Part shown: piece by piece, positions 57,077 to 64,000 of the stretch
Layout: the number at the start of each line of letters is the position of its first letter
Numbering within the stretch: position 1 is the first letter of the stretch
Source: Campylobacter concisus
GTDB lineage: Bacteria > Campylobacterota > Campylobacteria > Campylobacterales > Campylobacteraceae
Direction of reading: 5' to 3'
Length of the DNA: 64,000 nucleotides
Assembly (NCBI RefSeq): GCF_003049705.1
Contig: NZ_PIRF01000001.1
Span: 124,001-188,000 of the forward strand
Notes under the pieces: model-generated
Database searches by the model: none
The model's input: only the letters and a program-made list of their open reading frames with translations
Told to the model about the DNA's origin: nothing
Made by a program: the position numbers and the translations under genes

Positions 57077-58519
57077 ATGAAAGTTGCACTTGTAAACAAA
57101 AACCCAGCAGTTTCTCGCCTTATAACGTTAAGTTTAAATAAACTAGGCATAGAATATAGCGAATTTGACGATGTTAATAGTGTTGGAGATCAATTTGATT
57201 ATATTATCATCGATAGTGATATGGATAGCAGCGATGTTAATTTAAATCAAAAGATAATGTATCTAGCACCTAGAGGCGGTGAAAAGCCAGATTTTGCTGA
57301 TGTTATGCTTGAAAAGCCCTTTTTACCAACAGAATTTATTAGTTTATTTGAACAAAACAAAAATACTGACAATGATAAAGAACTTGAGCTTGGACTAGAT
57401 GAGCCTGCAAATTTTAATGACTTTGACGAAAGCAATAAAAACTTTGATGATTTAGAAAATTTTGAGCTTCCAGAAATTGACATGGGTCTTGAAAATTTAG
57501 CAAAAGAAGATGATGAAGCAGAGAATTTTGATAATGAGGCTTTAGACGATGAGTTTTTAAAAGAGGAGCTAAGTGAACTAGAGACCGAGGATTTAAAGGA
57601 TAAAGATATCAGTTTTGATGAAACAGACACTGAACTCATAGATGATGATATTATAAATGACATAGCTAGCAAATATATGGCTGATTCAGAAGATATGGAT
57701 AAATCCTTAGAGCAAAACAATGAGCTGCCTGTGATAAAAGAAGAGCATAGCGATGACTTTGATGAGCTTAGTTCGCTTGTGGATGAGATAGATGATATGG
57801 GTGAGAGCGACTTGGCTGATGAAGAGGCTAAAAACGAGCTTGATAAAATGGTCGAGCAAAATTCTCAAAATTTAGAAACTGCCGAGCTTAATGAAGATTT
57901 TGTAGATGATATAAGTCAAAGTAAAAAAGAGCTCAGCGAGATCGAGTCTTTGGATAAAGAGCTAAACGAAGAATCTAGCGAAGATAGCGAAAATTTTGAT
58001 GAGCTAGAGACAGATTTTGGCAATGATGAAAATTTTGAGCCTGAAAGCAGCGAGGCAAATTTGATAGATGAAGCTAGTCAAAATTTAGAGGAAGATATAG
58101 ATGAAGAATCTACTCAGGAAGCAGAGGATATTTCTTTGGATGAAGATATAGACCTTGAAAATGAGCCAACCAAAGAAGATCATGAAGAAATTTCTGAAGA
58201 AGTCCTTGCTCAAGAAGATCTAGGTATGGTAGATGAGGTATTTGAGGAAGAAAATTTTAAAGAAGAGATGTTGGGTAGCCTAAATTTTGATGTAGCGTCT
58301 ATTGAAGAAATAGATGAAAATACGATGCAAGCAGCATTTGGATTAAATAATGCACCACAAACTAGCTCATGCTATGAAACAAAAATCGATGCTGACTATA
58401 AAGAAGAGCTAACCAAAAAGATCACAAAACACGTCCATGAGTCGTTAAATGAAAGCTCGCTAAGAGATGTGCTAAAAGATATGAACATAAAGATAAATAT
58501 AAGTTTTGAGGAAAAGTAG
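57077..58519 (+). CDS. Highly acidic protein with an N-terminal receiver-like domain
   Basis: 480 aa preceded by a strong AAGGAGGG. Residues 1-95 look like a degenerate CheY receiver: VALVNKNPAVSRLITLSL, FDYIIIDSDM with Asp at the strand-3 end, MYLAP, then LEKPFLPTEFISLF with the Lys-Pro pair; the strand-1 acidic pair is replaced by Asn-Lys. Residues 100-430 are extremely Glu/Asp-rich with irregular repeats. The end (KKITKHVHESLNESSLRDVLKDM) is helical. C. jejuni has an acidic protein at the same locus. Position next to fliR hints at a flagellar or localisation role; not known. Confidence 0.75.
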   Translation: MKVALVNKNPAVSRLITLSLNKLGIEYSEFDDVNSVGDQFDYIIIDSDMDSSDVNLNQKIMYLAPRGGEKPDFADVMLEKPFLPTEFISLFEQNKNTDNDKELELGLDEPANFNDFDESNKNFDDLENFELPEIDMGLENLAKEDDEAENFDNEALDDEFLKEELSELETEDLKDKDISFDETDTELIDDDIINDIASKYMADSEDMDKSLEQNNELPVIKEEHSDDFDELSSLVDEIDDMGESDLADEEAKNELDKMVEQNSQNLETAELNEDFVDDISQSKKELSEIESLDKELNEESSEDSENFDELETDFGNDENFEPESSEANLIDEASQNLEEDIDEESTQEAEDISLDEDIDLENEPTKEDHEEISEEVLAQEDLGMVDEVFEEENFKEEMLGSLNFDVASIEEIDENTMQAAFGLNNAPQTSSCYETKIDADYKEELTKKITKHVHESLNESSLRDVLKDMNIKINISFEEK

Positions 58520-59131
58520 TTGCAAGGACAAATTTTAGTAGTTTCTGGGCCTAGTGGAAGTGGGAAAAGTACGCTTTTGGGCCGTCTTTTAAAGGAAGAG
58601 AAGGATCTTTATTTTTCTATTTCAAGCACGACTAGGGCAAAAAGAGAAGGCGAAGTCGATGGAGTGGATTATTATTTTATAAAAGAAGATGAGTTTAAAA
58701 GTGGCATAGAAAAGGGCGAATTTTTAGAATGGGCGCAGGTGCATAAAAACTATTATGGCACGAGCCTAAAATCTGTTTTGGCAGCACTTGAGGCTGGAAA
58801 GATAGTTATATTTGACATCGACGTACAGGGTTTTCACATCGCACTTGAGAGATTTAAAAGCTATATCACTTCAGTTTTTATCACAACTTCAAATAAAAAA
58901 GAGCTTAAAAAGCGCTTGAAAAACCGCGGAACTGATAGTGAGGAGACGATAGAAAATCGCCTAATGAACGCAGTTGGTGAGATGGAGCACATCTTAGAAT
59001 ATGATTATTTTTTAGTAAATGATGACATTGAAAAGAGTTATAAGGGCCTAAAATCAATTCTTAGAGCGATGAGGTTAAAAAGCACAAAAATAGACTTAAG
59101 ACGCGTTATTGATGAGTGGATAGATTGCTAG
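58520..59131 (+). CDS. gmk: Guanylate kinase
   Basis: 203 aa from a TTG start directly abutting the preceding stop (MQGQILVVSGPSGSGKSTLL). P-loop GPSGSGKST at 10-18, GMP-binding SSTTRAKREGEVDGVDYYF, and FDIDVQGFHIA. It phosphorylates GMP to GDP. Confidence 0.95.
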   Translation: MQGQILVVSGPSGSGKSTLLGRLLKEEKDLYFSISSTTRAKREGEVDGVDYYFIKEDEFKSGIEKGEFLEWAQVHKNYYGTSLKSVLAALEAGKIVIFDIDVQGFHIALERFKSYITSVFITTSNKKELKKRLKNRGTDSEETIENRLMNAVGEMEHILEYDYFLVNDDIEKSYKGLKSILRAMRLKSTKIDLRRVIDEWIDC

Positions 59132-59181
59132 AAATTCAGGAATTTATGATAACATTTTGAAAAATTTATTGAGGAGAAAAG

Positions 59182-59403
59182 ATGGGTTCTTTTAGTATTG
59201 GTCACTGGCTAGTTGTTTTAGCGATTATTGTTTTACTTTTTGGAGCAAAGAAGATCCCAGAACTTGCAAAAGGACTAGGCAAAGGTATAAAGACTTTTAA
59301 GGCTGAGATGGAGGATACAACCCCTGAAAAAAGTGAGAAAGTCGAGCATAAAGAAGAGAATGCTGATAGTCAAAAAATAGAAGAAACAACTAAAAACGCA
59401 TAG
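59182..59403 (+). CDS. tatA: Sec-independent translocase subunit TatA
   Basis: 73 aa. One membrane helix ([26 protein letters not shown]) with the Phe-Gly hinge, an amphipathic helix, and a charged tail. It forms the Tat pore for folded proteins. Ten bases before argS. tatB and tatC are not nearby. Confidence 0.95.
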   Translation: MGSFSIGHWLVVLAIIVLLFGAKKIPELAKGLGKGIKTFKAEMEDTTPEKSEKVEHKEENADSQKIEETTKNA

Positions 59404-59412
59404 GTTTTAGAG

Positions 59413-60996
59413 TTGAAAAATAAAATAAAAGCTGAAATTTCAAAGGTTTTAGAGCGTGAATTTGTGCTTGAAAAGCCAAAAGATAAAAATTTAGCCCATT
59501 ATGCTACGCCACTTTTTAGCCTAGCAAAGGAGTTAAGAAAGTCTCCATCTATGATAGCTAGCGAGTTTGCCGATAAATTTAGTGATAGCAAAATAGTTGA
59601 AGCTAGTGCAGTAAATGGCTACTTAAATTTCAAGCTAAAAAGCGAGTTTTTAGATGAAATTTCAAAGCAAATTTTGCTAGACAGCGAAAATTTTGCAAAA
59701 GAAGATGTGAAAAAAGATAGCTATTTAATAGAATACATTAGCGCAAATCCAACTGGGCCACTTCACATCGGACACGTTAGAGGTGCAGTTTACGGCGATA
59801 CTTTGGCAAGACTTGGCAAAAGACTTGGCTACGCTATCTCAACAGAATACTACATAAACGACGCCGGTAATCAAATCGATCTGCTTGGCACTTCGATATC
59901 GCTTGCGGCAAAAGAGCAGCTTTTTAACGAAAGTGTTGTATATCCAGAGAAATACTACCGCGGGGATTATATTTTAGATATTGCTAAGCTTGTAAATGAG
60001 AAATTTGGCAAGGAAATTTTTTATGATAAGAGTAGAAACCTCGAACTTGCCGAGTTTGGCAAGGATATCGTACTTGAGATCATCAAAAAAGATTTGGCGG
60101 ACGTTGGGATATTTATAGAGAGCTGGGCTAGTGAAAAGGCTCTTTATGACGGCCTAGAGCCAACTATAAACAAACTAAAACGTTCAAATCAAATGTATGA
60201 AAAAGAGGGCGCTACTTATATCGCTTCAACCACGCTTGGTGATGATAACGATAGGGTTGTGGTTAGAAATGACGGCAGACCAACATATCTAGCTGGCGAC
60301 ATCATCTATCATAACGCTAAATTTGAGAAAAATTTTGATCATTATATAAACATTTGGGGTGCTGACCACCACGGATATATCGCAAGGCTAAAGGCTGCGA
60401 TAAATTTCCTTGGATACGATGAAAATAAGCTTGAAGTAATACTTATGCAGATGGTTAGTCTGCTAAAAGATGGTAAGCCGTACAAGATGAGCAAGCGCGC
60501 TGGTAATGCCGTGCTGATGAGCGATATCGTAAGTGAGATCGGTGCTGAGGCGCTTAGATTTATCTTTATAAGCAAGGCAAATACGAGTAGTTTGGAATTT
60601 GACGTAGATGAGCTTAAAAAAGAGGATAGCTCAAATCCTATCTTTTATATAAACTACGCTCACGCTAGGATAAATCAAATTTTTACAAAGGCTGAAAAAA
60701 GCGTTAATGACGTGATAAATGCGGACTTTGAATGCCTAGATGAAAATGCCAAAAATTTACTTTTCGAAGCGCTAATCTTGCCTGAAATTTTAGAAGATGC
60801 TTTTATCTCAAGGCAGCTTCAAAAGATACCAGACTATTTGAAGTCGCTGGCTGCTAGCTTTCATAAATTTTATAATGAAAACCGTGTGGTTGGAAATGAA
60901 AACGAAGATAGCTTACTAAAAGTTTTTGCAGTTGTCGCTATCTCGATAAAAACAGCATTTAATATAATGGGAATTACGGCTAAAGATAGGATGTAA
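59413..60996 (+). CDS. argS: Arginyl-tRNA synthetase
   Basis: 527 aa from a TTG start (MKNKIKAEISKVLEREF). Class I motifs: SANPTGPLHIGHVRGAVYGD near 112 (HIGH) and PYKMSKRAGNAV near 358 (KMSK). The C-terminal helical anticodon domain is complete. Last gene of the fliR-gmk-tatA-argS run that is conserved in C. jejuni. Confidence 0.96.
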   Translation: MKNKIKAEISKVLEREFVLEKPKDKNLAHYATPLFSLAKELRKSPSMIASEFADKFSDSKIVEASAVNGYLNFKLKSEFLDEISKQILLDSENFAKEDVKKDSYLIEYISANPTGPLHIGHVRGAVYGDTLARLGKRLGYAISTEYYINDAGNQIDLLGTSISLAAKEQLFNESVVYPEKYYRGDYILDIAKLVNEKFGKEIFYDKSRNLELAEFGKDIVLEIIKKDLADVGIFIESWASEKALYDGLEPTINKLKRSNQMYEKEGATYIASTTLGDDNDRVVVRNDGRPTYLAGDIIYHNAKFEKNFDHYINIWGADHHGYIARLKAAINFLGYDENKLEVILMQMVSLLKDGKPYKMSKRAGNAVLMSDIVSEIGAEALRFIFISKANTSSLEFDVDELKKEDSSNPIFYINYAHARINQIFTKAEKSVNDVINADFECLDENAKNLLFEALILPEILEDAFISRQLQKIPDYLKSLAASFHKFYNENRVVGNENEDSLLKVFAVVAISIKTAFNIMGITAKDRM

Positions 60997-60997
60997 A

Positions 60998-61723
60998 ATG
61001 CTTAGTTTTGATGATTTTAAGAACATGGCTTCGGACAATTCATTAAATGATAATGAAAAGGTTGGCTTTCCTGATATTTACAGAAAAGGCACCGAAGAAA
61101 ATATATTTCCAGATATTTTACAAAAGTTAAACATTAAACCAGACAATGAAAAAACTAAAATCATAATGGACATAGGATGTGGTTGTTCTAGTCCTGTAAA
61201 GTCTCTTATAGAATATGCTAAAAAAAATAGTTTTACTCTATATTTAATTGATTCAAAAGAAATGTTAGATAATTTGTCAAATGAGCCATTTATTATTAAA
61301 ATCGCTCATGAATTTCCATGTGATTATGGCTATGAAAGCTTATACTCAAAAGTGGACTATATTATTGTTTACTCTGTTTTGCATTATGTCGTATATCATG
61401 CTAATTATTTAAAATTTTTAGATACTTGCGTAGAGCTCTTAAAGAGTGGGGGGCTATTGATCGGCGATATTCCTAATATAAGCAAAAAGAAACGTTTTTT
61501 ATCATCAGAGGCTGGTCGTGACTCTCACATGAAGTGGTCATCGTCTAAAACTTTTCCAAATATTTGTTGGAATAAACTAGAGTCACTTTGTATAGACGAC
61601 AGTGTAATTTTTTCCATACTCCAAAGGTACCGCTCTATGGGCTGTGAGTCTTATTTGCTTGAGCAGCTTAGTGGTCTTCCTATGAACAACACAAGAGAAG
61701 ATATTCTGATAGTGAAGCAATAA
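60998..61723 (+). CDS. Class I SAM-dependent methyltransferase-like protein
   Basis: 241 aa. SAM loop IIMDIGCGCSSPVKSL near 55, an acidic strand end LYLIDSKEMLD near 82 and VDYIIVYSVLHYVVY near 117 fit a Rossmann methyltransferase. The substrate is unknown; the next two genes are nucleotide-sugar enzymes, so O- or N-methylation of a sugar is a reasonable guess. The gene is visibly more AT-rich than argS or legB, suggesting acquisition. It overlaps the next gene by one base. Confidence 0.72.
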   Translation: MLSFDDFKNMASDNSLNDNEKVGFPDIYRKGTEENIFPDILQKLNIKPDNEKTKIIMDIGCGCSSPVKSLIEYAKKNSFTLYLIDSKEMLDNLSNEPFIIKIAHEFPCDYGYESLYSKVDYIIVYSVLHYVVYHANYLKFLDTCVELLKSGGLLIGDIPNISKKKRFLSSEAGRDSHMKWSSSKTFPNICWNKLESLCIDDSVIFSILQRYRSMGCESYLLEQLSGLPMNNTREDILIVKQ

Positions 61724-62910
61724 TGGATATCTTAAGCCTAATAGGACGCACGAAAAATCTCTTTGAAGATGACATAAATGCACTTGATAAAGACCTAAAA
61801 GAGATAGTCTCAAGCTCAAGCTTTCTAGTTATCGGTGGGGCAGGATCTATAGGCTCTGCCGTGACAAAAGAGATCTTTATAAGAGACCCCGAAAAACTCT
61901 ACGTCGTTGATATCTCTGAAAACAACCTTGTTGAGCTAGTGCGTGACATAAGAAGTGAGTTTGGATATATAAATGGTGACTTTAAAACTTTTGCCATAGA
62001 TGTTGCAAGTGCCGAGTTTGACGCACTTTTGGCACAAAGTGGTGGATTTGACTACGTGTTAAATTTATCAGCGCTAAAGCATGTTAGAAGTGAAAAAGAT
62101 CCATTTACACTCATGAGGATGCTTGAAACAAATATCCTTAACACTGACAAAACGCTGGCTCAAGCCTTTAGTATGAAGTCAAAAAAATACTTTTGCGTTA
62201 GCACCGATAAGGCCGCAAATCCTGTAAATTTAATGGGAGCTAGCAAGCGCATCATGGAGATGTTTGCGTTTAGGCACTCTTTAAATATCGACGTCTCAAT
62301 GGCTAGGTTTGCAAACGTGGCATTTAGCGACGGCTCACTTCTTTTTGGATTTCAAAAGCGCATAGAAAAATTTCAGCCTATAGTCGCCCCAAACGACGTC
62401 AGGCGCTACTTCCTAACGCCAAAAGAGAGCGGCGAGCTTTGTCTTTTAAGTACCATTTTTGGTGAAAATAGAGATATATTTTTCCCAAAACTAGATGAAA
62501 ATTTAGACCTTATAACATTTAGCGAGATAGCCAAGCGCTACTTGGCTAATTTAGGATACGAGCCATTTTTATGTGAAAATGAGGAGGAGGCCAGAAAGCT
62601 TGCAAAAGAGCTTCCAAAAGATGGCTTTTACCCTTGCCTTTTTGCGCCTAGTGACACGACTGGAGAGAAGGACTATGAGGAGTTTTTCGTTGACGGCGAA
62701 AGACTTGACATGCAAAGACTTCAAAATATCGGCATAGTCAAAAATGATGCAAATTTTGACAGCAAAAAGCTAGAAATTTTTAAAAACAATATCTTAAATT
62801 TAAAATCAAGCTTGACATGGAGCAAAGAGGACATTTTGCGCGAAGTTTTCGAGCTTATACCGAATTTTATGCATAAAGAAACAGGAAAGTATCTCGATGA
62901 GAAAATGTGA
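61723..62910 (+). CDS. legB: Nucleotide-sugar 4,6-dehydratase (LegB-like, FlaA1/PglF class)
   Basis: 395 aa extended SDR. Cofactor loop FLVIGGAGSIGSAVTKE near 35, VVDISENNL near 60, NLSALKHVRSEKDP near 111 and VSTDKAANPVNLMGASKR near 147. The Tyr of ordinary SDRs is replaced in this motif, as in PglF-type dehydratases. It would make a 4-keto-6-deoxy sugar for the aminotransferase encoded next. The pair fits legionaminic/bacillosamine-type sugar synthesis for flagellin or surface glycans; which one cannot be read from sequence. Confidence 0.7.
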   Translation: MDILSLIGRTKNLFEDDINALDKDLKEIVSSSSFLVIGGAGSIGSAVTKEIFIRDPEKLYVVDISENNLVELVRDIRSEFGYINGDFKTFAIDVASAEFDALLAQSGGFDYVLNLSALKHVRSEKDPFTLMRMLETNILNTDKTLAQAFSMKSKKYFCVSTDKAANPVNLMGASKRIMEMFAFRHSLNIDVSMARFANVAFSDGSLLFGFQKRIEKFQPIVAPNDVRRYFLTPKESGELCLLSTIFGENRDIFFPKLDENLDLITFSEIAKRYLANLGYEPFLCENEEEARKLAKELPKDGFYPCLFAPSDTTGEKDYEEFFVDGERLDMQRLQNIGIVKNDANFDSKKLEIFKNNILNLKSSLTWSKEDILREVFELIPNFMHKETGKYLDEKM

Positions 62911-64000
62911 TTTTGACGAGGTTTTGAAATTTATAAAAAGCACCTTTGGCAAGGATAAAGTCCCGCTTCACGAGCCTAAATTTATAGGCAATGAGAAAAA
63001 ATATCTACTTGAGTGCATCGACTCTAGTTTCGTCTCAAGTGTCGGTAAATTTGTAGATGAGCTTGAGAGTAAGCTAGCTCAAATGGTTGGTGCTAAATTC
63101 GCAGTTGCTACGACAAATGGCACCTCTGCGCTTCATATCTGCTTAAAGCTAGCTGGTGTTGGCCAAGATGACGAAGTGATCACACAGCCAGTTACCTTTA
63201 TAGCCACTTGCAATGCCATTAGCTACCTTTTTGCAAAGCCAGTTTTTGTGGATGTCGACCTTGACACGCTTGGTATGTCGCCAGCAGCGCTTAGCGAGTT
63301 TTTAGAGAAAAACTGCAAGCTAAAAGGCGGCAAATGTGTAAATAAAACTAGCGGCAGGATAGTGCGTGCTTGCGTGCCTATGCATACTTTTGGACTACCT
63401 TGTAAGATAGATGAGATAGCTAAAATTTGCAAGCGTTGGAATATCGTTTTGGTAGAAGACTGTGCCGAGAGCCTTGGTAGCTACTACAAAGGCACTCATA
63501 CAGGGAATTTTGGCAAGCTTGCAGCGATGAGTTTTAATGGCAATAAGATCGTCACAAGTGGAGGTGGCGGAGCTATCATCACAAACGATGAGGAGATAGC
63601 AAAGCACGCCAAATTTATCACCACAACGGCCAAGGTGCCACATCCTTTTGAGTATCGTCACAGCGAGATCGGCTACAACTACCGCTTGCCAAATTTAAAT
63701 GCAGCTCTGCTTGTGGCACAGCTTGAAAATTTGGAGCTATTTTTAAAGAGCAAACGCGAACTTGCGATGATCTATAAAGAGTATTTTTCTAAATTTGATG
63801 ATGTGAAATTTATAGATGAACCAGCGGACGCTAGGTCAAATTTTTGGCTAAACGCAGTGCTCTTTGAAAGTCATGAAAAACGAGATGAGTTTTTGAAATT
63901 TAGTAATGAAAATGGCGTTTTTACGCGTCCTATCTGGCAGCTCATGAATGAGCTTGATATGTTTAAGGACTGCCAAAGAGACGAGCTAAAAAATGCTAAA
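62897..64000 (+). CDS. legC: DegT/DnrJ/EryC1 nucleotide-sugar aminotransferase (LegC-like), cut by window edge
   Basis: 368 codons visible, open at the right edge. The ATG at 62897 lies 14 bases inside the end of the dehydratase gene. PLP Lys in AMSFNGNKIVTSGGGGA near 216, the Asp in LVEDCAESLGS near 191, and YNYRLPNLNAALLVAQLE are family motifs. LegC-type enzymes of about 380 aa carry the N-terminal stretch VPLHEPKFIGNEK seen here. It would aminate the 4-keto sugar made by the preceding enzyme. Confidence 0.78.
   Translation, partial: MRKCDFDEVLKFIKSTFGKDKVPLHEPKFIGNEKKYLLECIDSSFVSSVGKFVDELESKLAQMVGAKFAVATTNGTSALHICLKLAGVGQDDEVITQPVTFIATCNAISYLFAKPVFVDVDLDTLGMSPAALSEFLEKNCKLKGGKCVNKTSGRIVRACVPMHTFGLPCKIDEIAKICKRWNIVLVEDCAESLGSYYKGTHTGNFGKLAAMSFNGNKIVTSGGGGAIITNDEEIAKHAKFITTTAKVPHPFEYRHSEIGYNYRLPNLNAALLVAQLENLELFLKSKRELAMIYKEYFSKFDDVKFIDEPADARSNFWLNAVLFESHEKRDEFLKFSNENGVFTRPIWQLMNELDMFKDCQRDELKNAK

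Noticed and set aside
57247..57720. A 157-codon Ser-rich minus-strand frame
   Set aside because: It is the complement of the Glu/Asp-rich coding region of the acidic protein.
1..64000. tRNA genes, CRISPR arrays, IS elements or an integrase linked to the island
   Set aside because: None was found on reading the intergenic regions of both strands; all sizeable gaps are described above.

Overview
The window reads as a chromosomal segment of an AT-rich Campylobacter (Campylobacterota, formerly Epsilonproteobacteria), most likely a non-jejuni species of the C. concisus type. The main evidence is gene order. Blocks known in this genus recur: cvpA-fur-lysS-glyA-aroE, dnaJ-racR-racS-recR, trpGD-F-B-A followed by a CheX-like gene and fliN, cosR-folB-plsY, fabH-plsX-rpmF-ndk-fdxA, waa/lpxL core-oligosaccharide genes, murD-mraY-gpmI, and fliR-acidic protein-gmk-tatA-argS. 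Genes are tightly packed with many ATGA or longer overlaps, and promoters are mostly extended -10 boxes without a clear -35. No rRNA, tRNA, CRISPR array, insertion sequence or prophage was seen. Species assignment is inference.

Layout. 1-5.9 kb: iron regulation, lysine charging, one-carbon metabolism, a SPOR protein and shikimate dehydrogenase. 6.0-8.7 kb: a TRAP binding protein without its permease, and pyruvate kinase. 8.7-9.2 kb: a 514 bp non-coding stretch with two related hairpin elements. 9.2-12.9 kb: dnaJ, the RacRS two-component system and recR. 13-17.1 kb: a trp operon without trpE or trpC. 17.2-18.8 kb: flagellar switch and export genes. 18.9-26.7 kb (minus strand): Ppx/GppA phosphatase, a histidine kinase and CosR, folB, plsY, a HerA-like ATPase and a PilZ protein. 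26.8-31.0 kb (minus): peroxiredoxin, fatty-acid and phospholipid initiation with rpmF, ndk and ferredoxin. 31.2-34.0 kb: uvrA. 34.1-45.0 kb: lipooligosaccharide locus (ligase, several glycosyltransferases, two polysaccharide deacetylases, a broken kinase gene, lpxL-type acyltransferase, heptosyltransferases). 45.1-46.1 kb: a PolB-type 3'-5' exonuclease. 46.1-52.3 kb: an accessory island. 52.4-54.7 kb: murD and mraY. 54.8-61.0 kb: gpmI, fliR, an acidic protein, gmk, tatA, argS. 61-64 kb: a methyltransferase and a legB/legC-like nucleotide-sugar pair running off the right edge.

The most interesting region is the island at 46.1-52.3 kb, which is visibly more AT-rich than its surroundings. A very large protein (about 1186 aa) carries an N-terminal pesticin/T4-lysozyme-like domain and a C-terminal GH19 chitinase/lysozyme-like domain. 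It is followed on the same strand by a secreted protein with the cysteine pattern of LprI/DUF1311 lysozyme inhibitors, a second exported protein interrupted at a 7-base homopolymer, an orphan second copy of the GH19 C-terminal tail, a lipoprotein, and further gene remnants. This is the arrangement expected of a peptidoglycan-degrading effector with periplasmic immunity proteins and displaced toxin tips. No VgrG, Hcp or PAAR gene is in the window, so the delivery route is unknown.

Other points worth a second look: CosR here keeps the phospho-accepting Asp51 and sits beside a histidine kinase, unlike the orphan atypical CosR of C. jejuni; the acidic protein next to fliR begins with a degenerate receiver-like domain; and a kinase gene in the lipooligosaccharide locus is frameshifted at a homopolymer.
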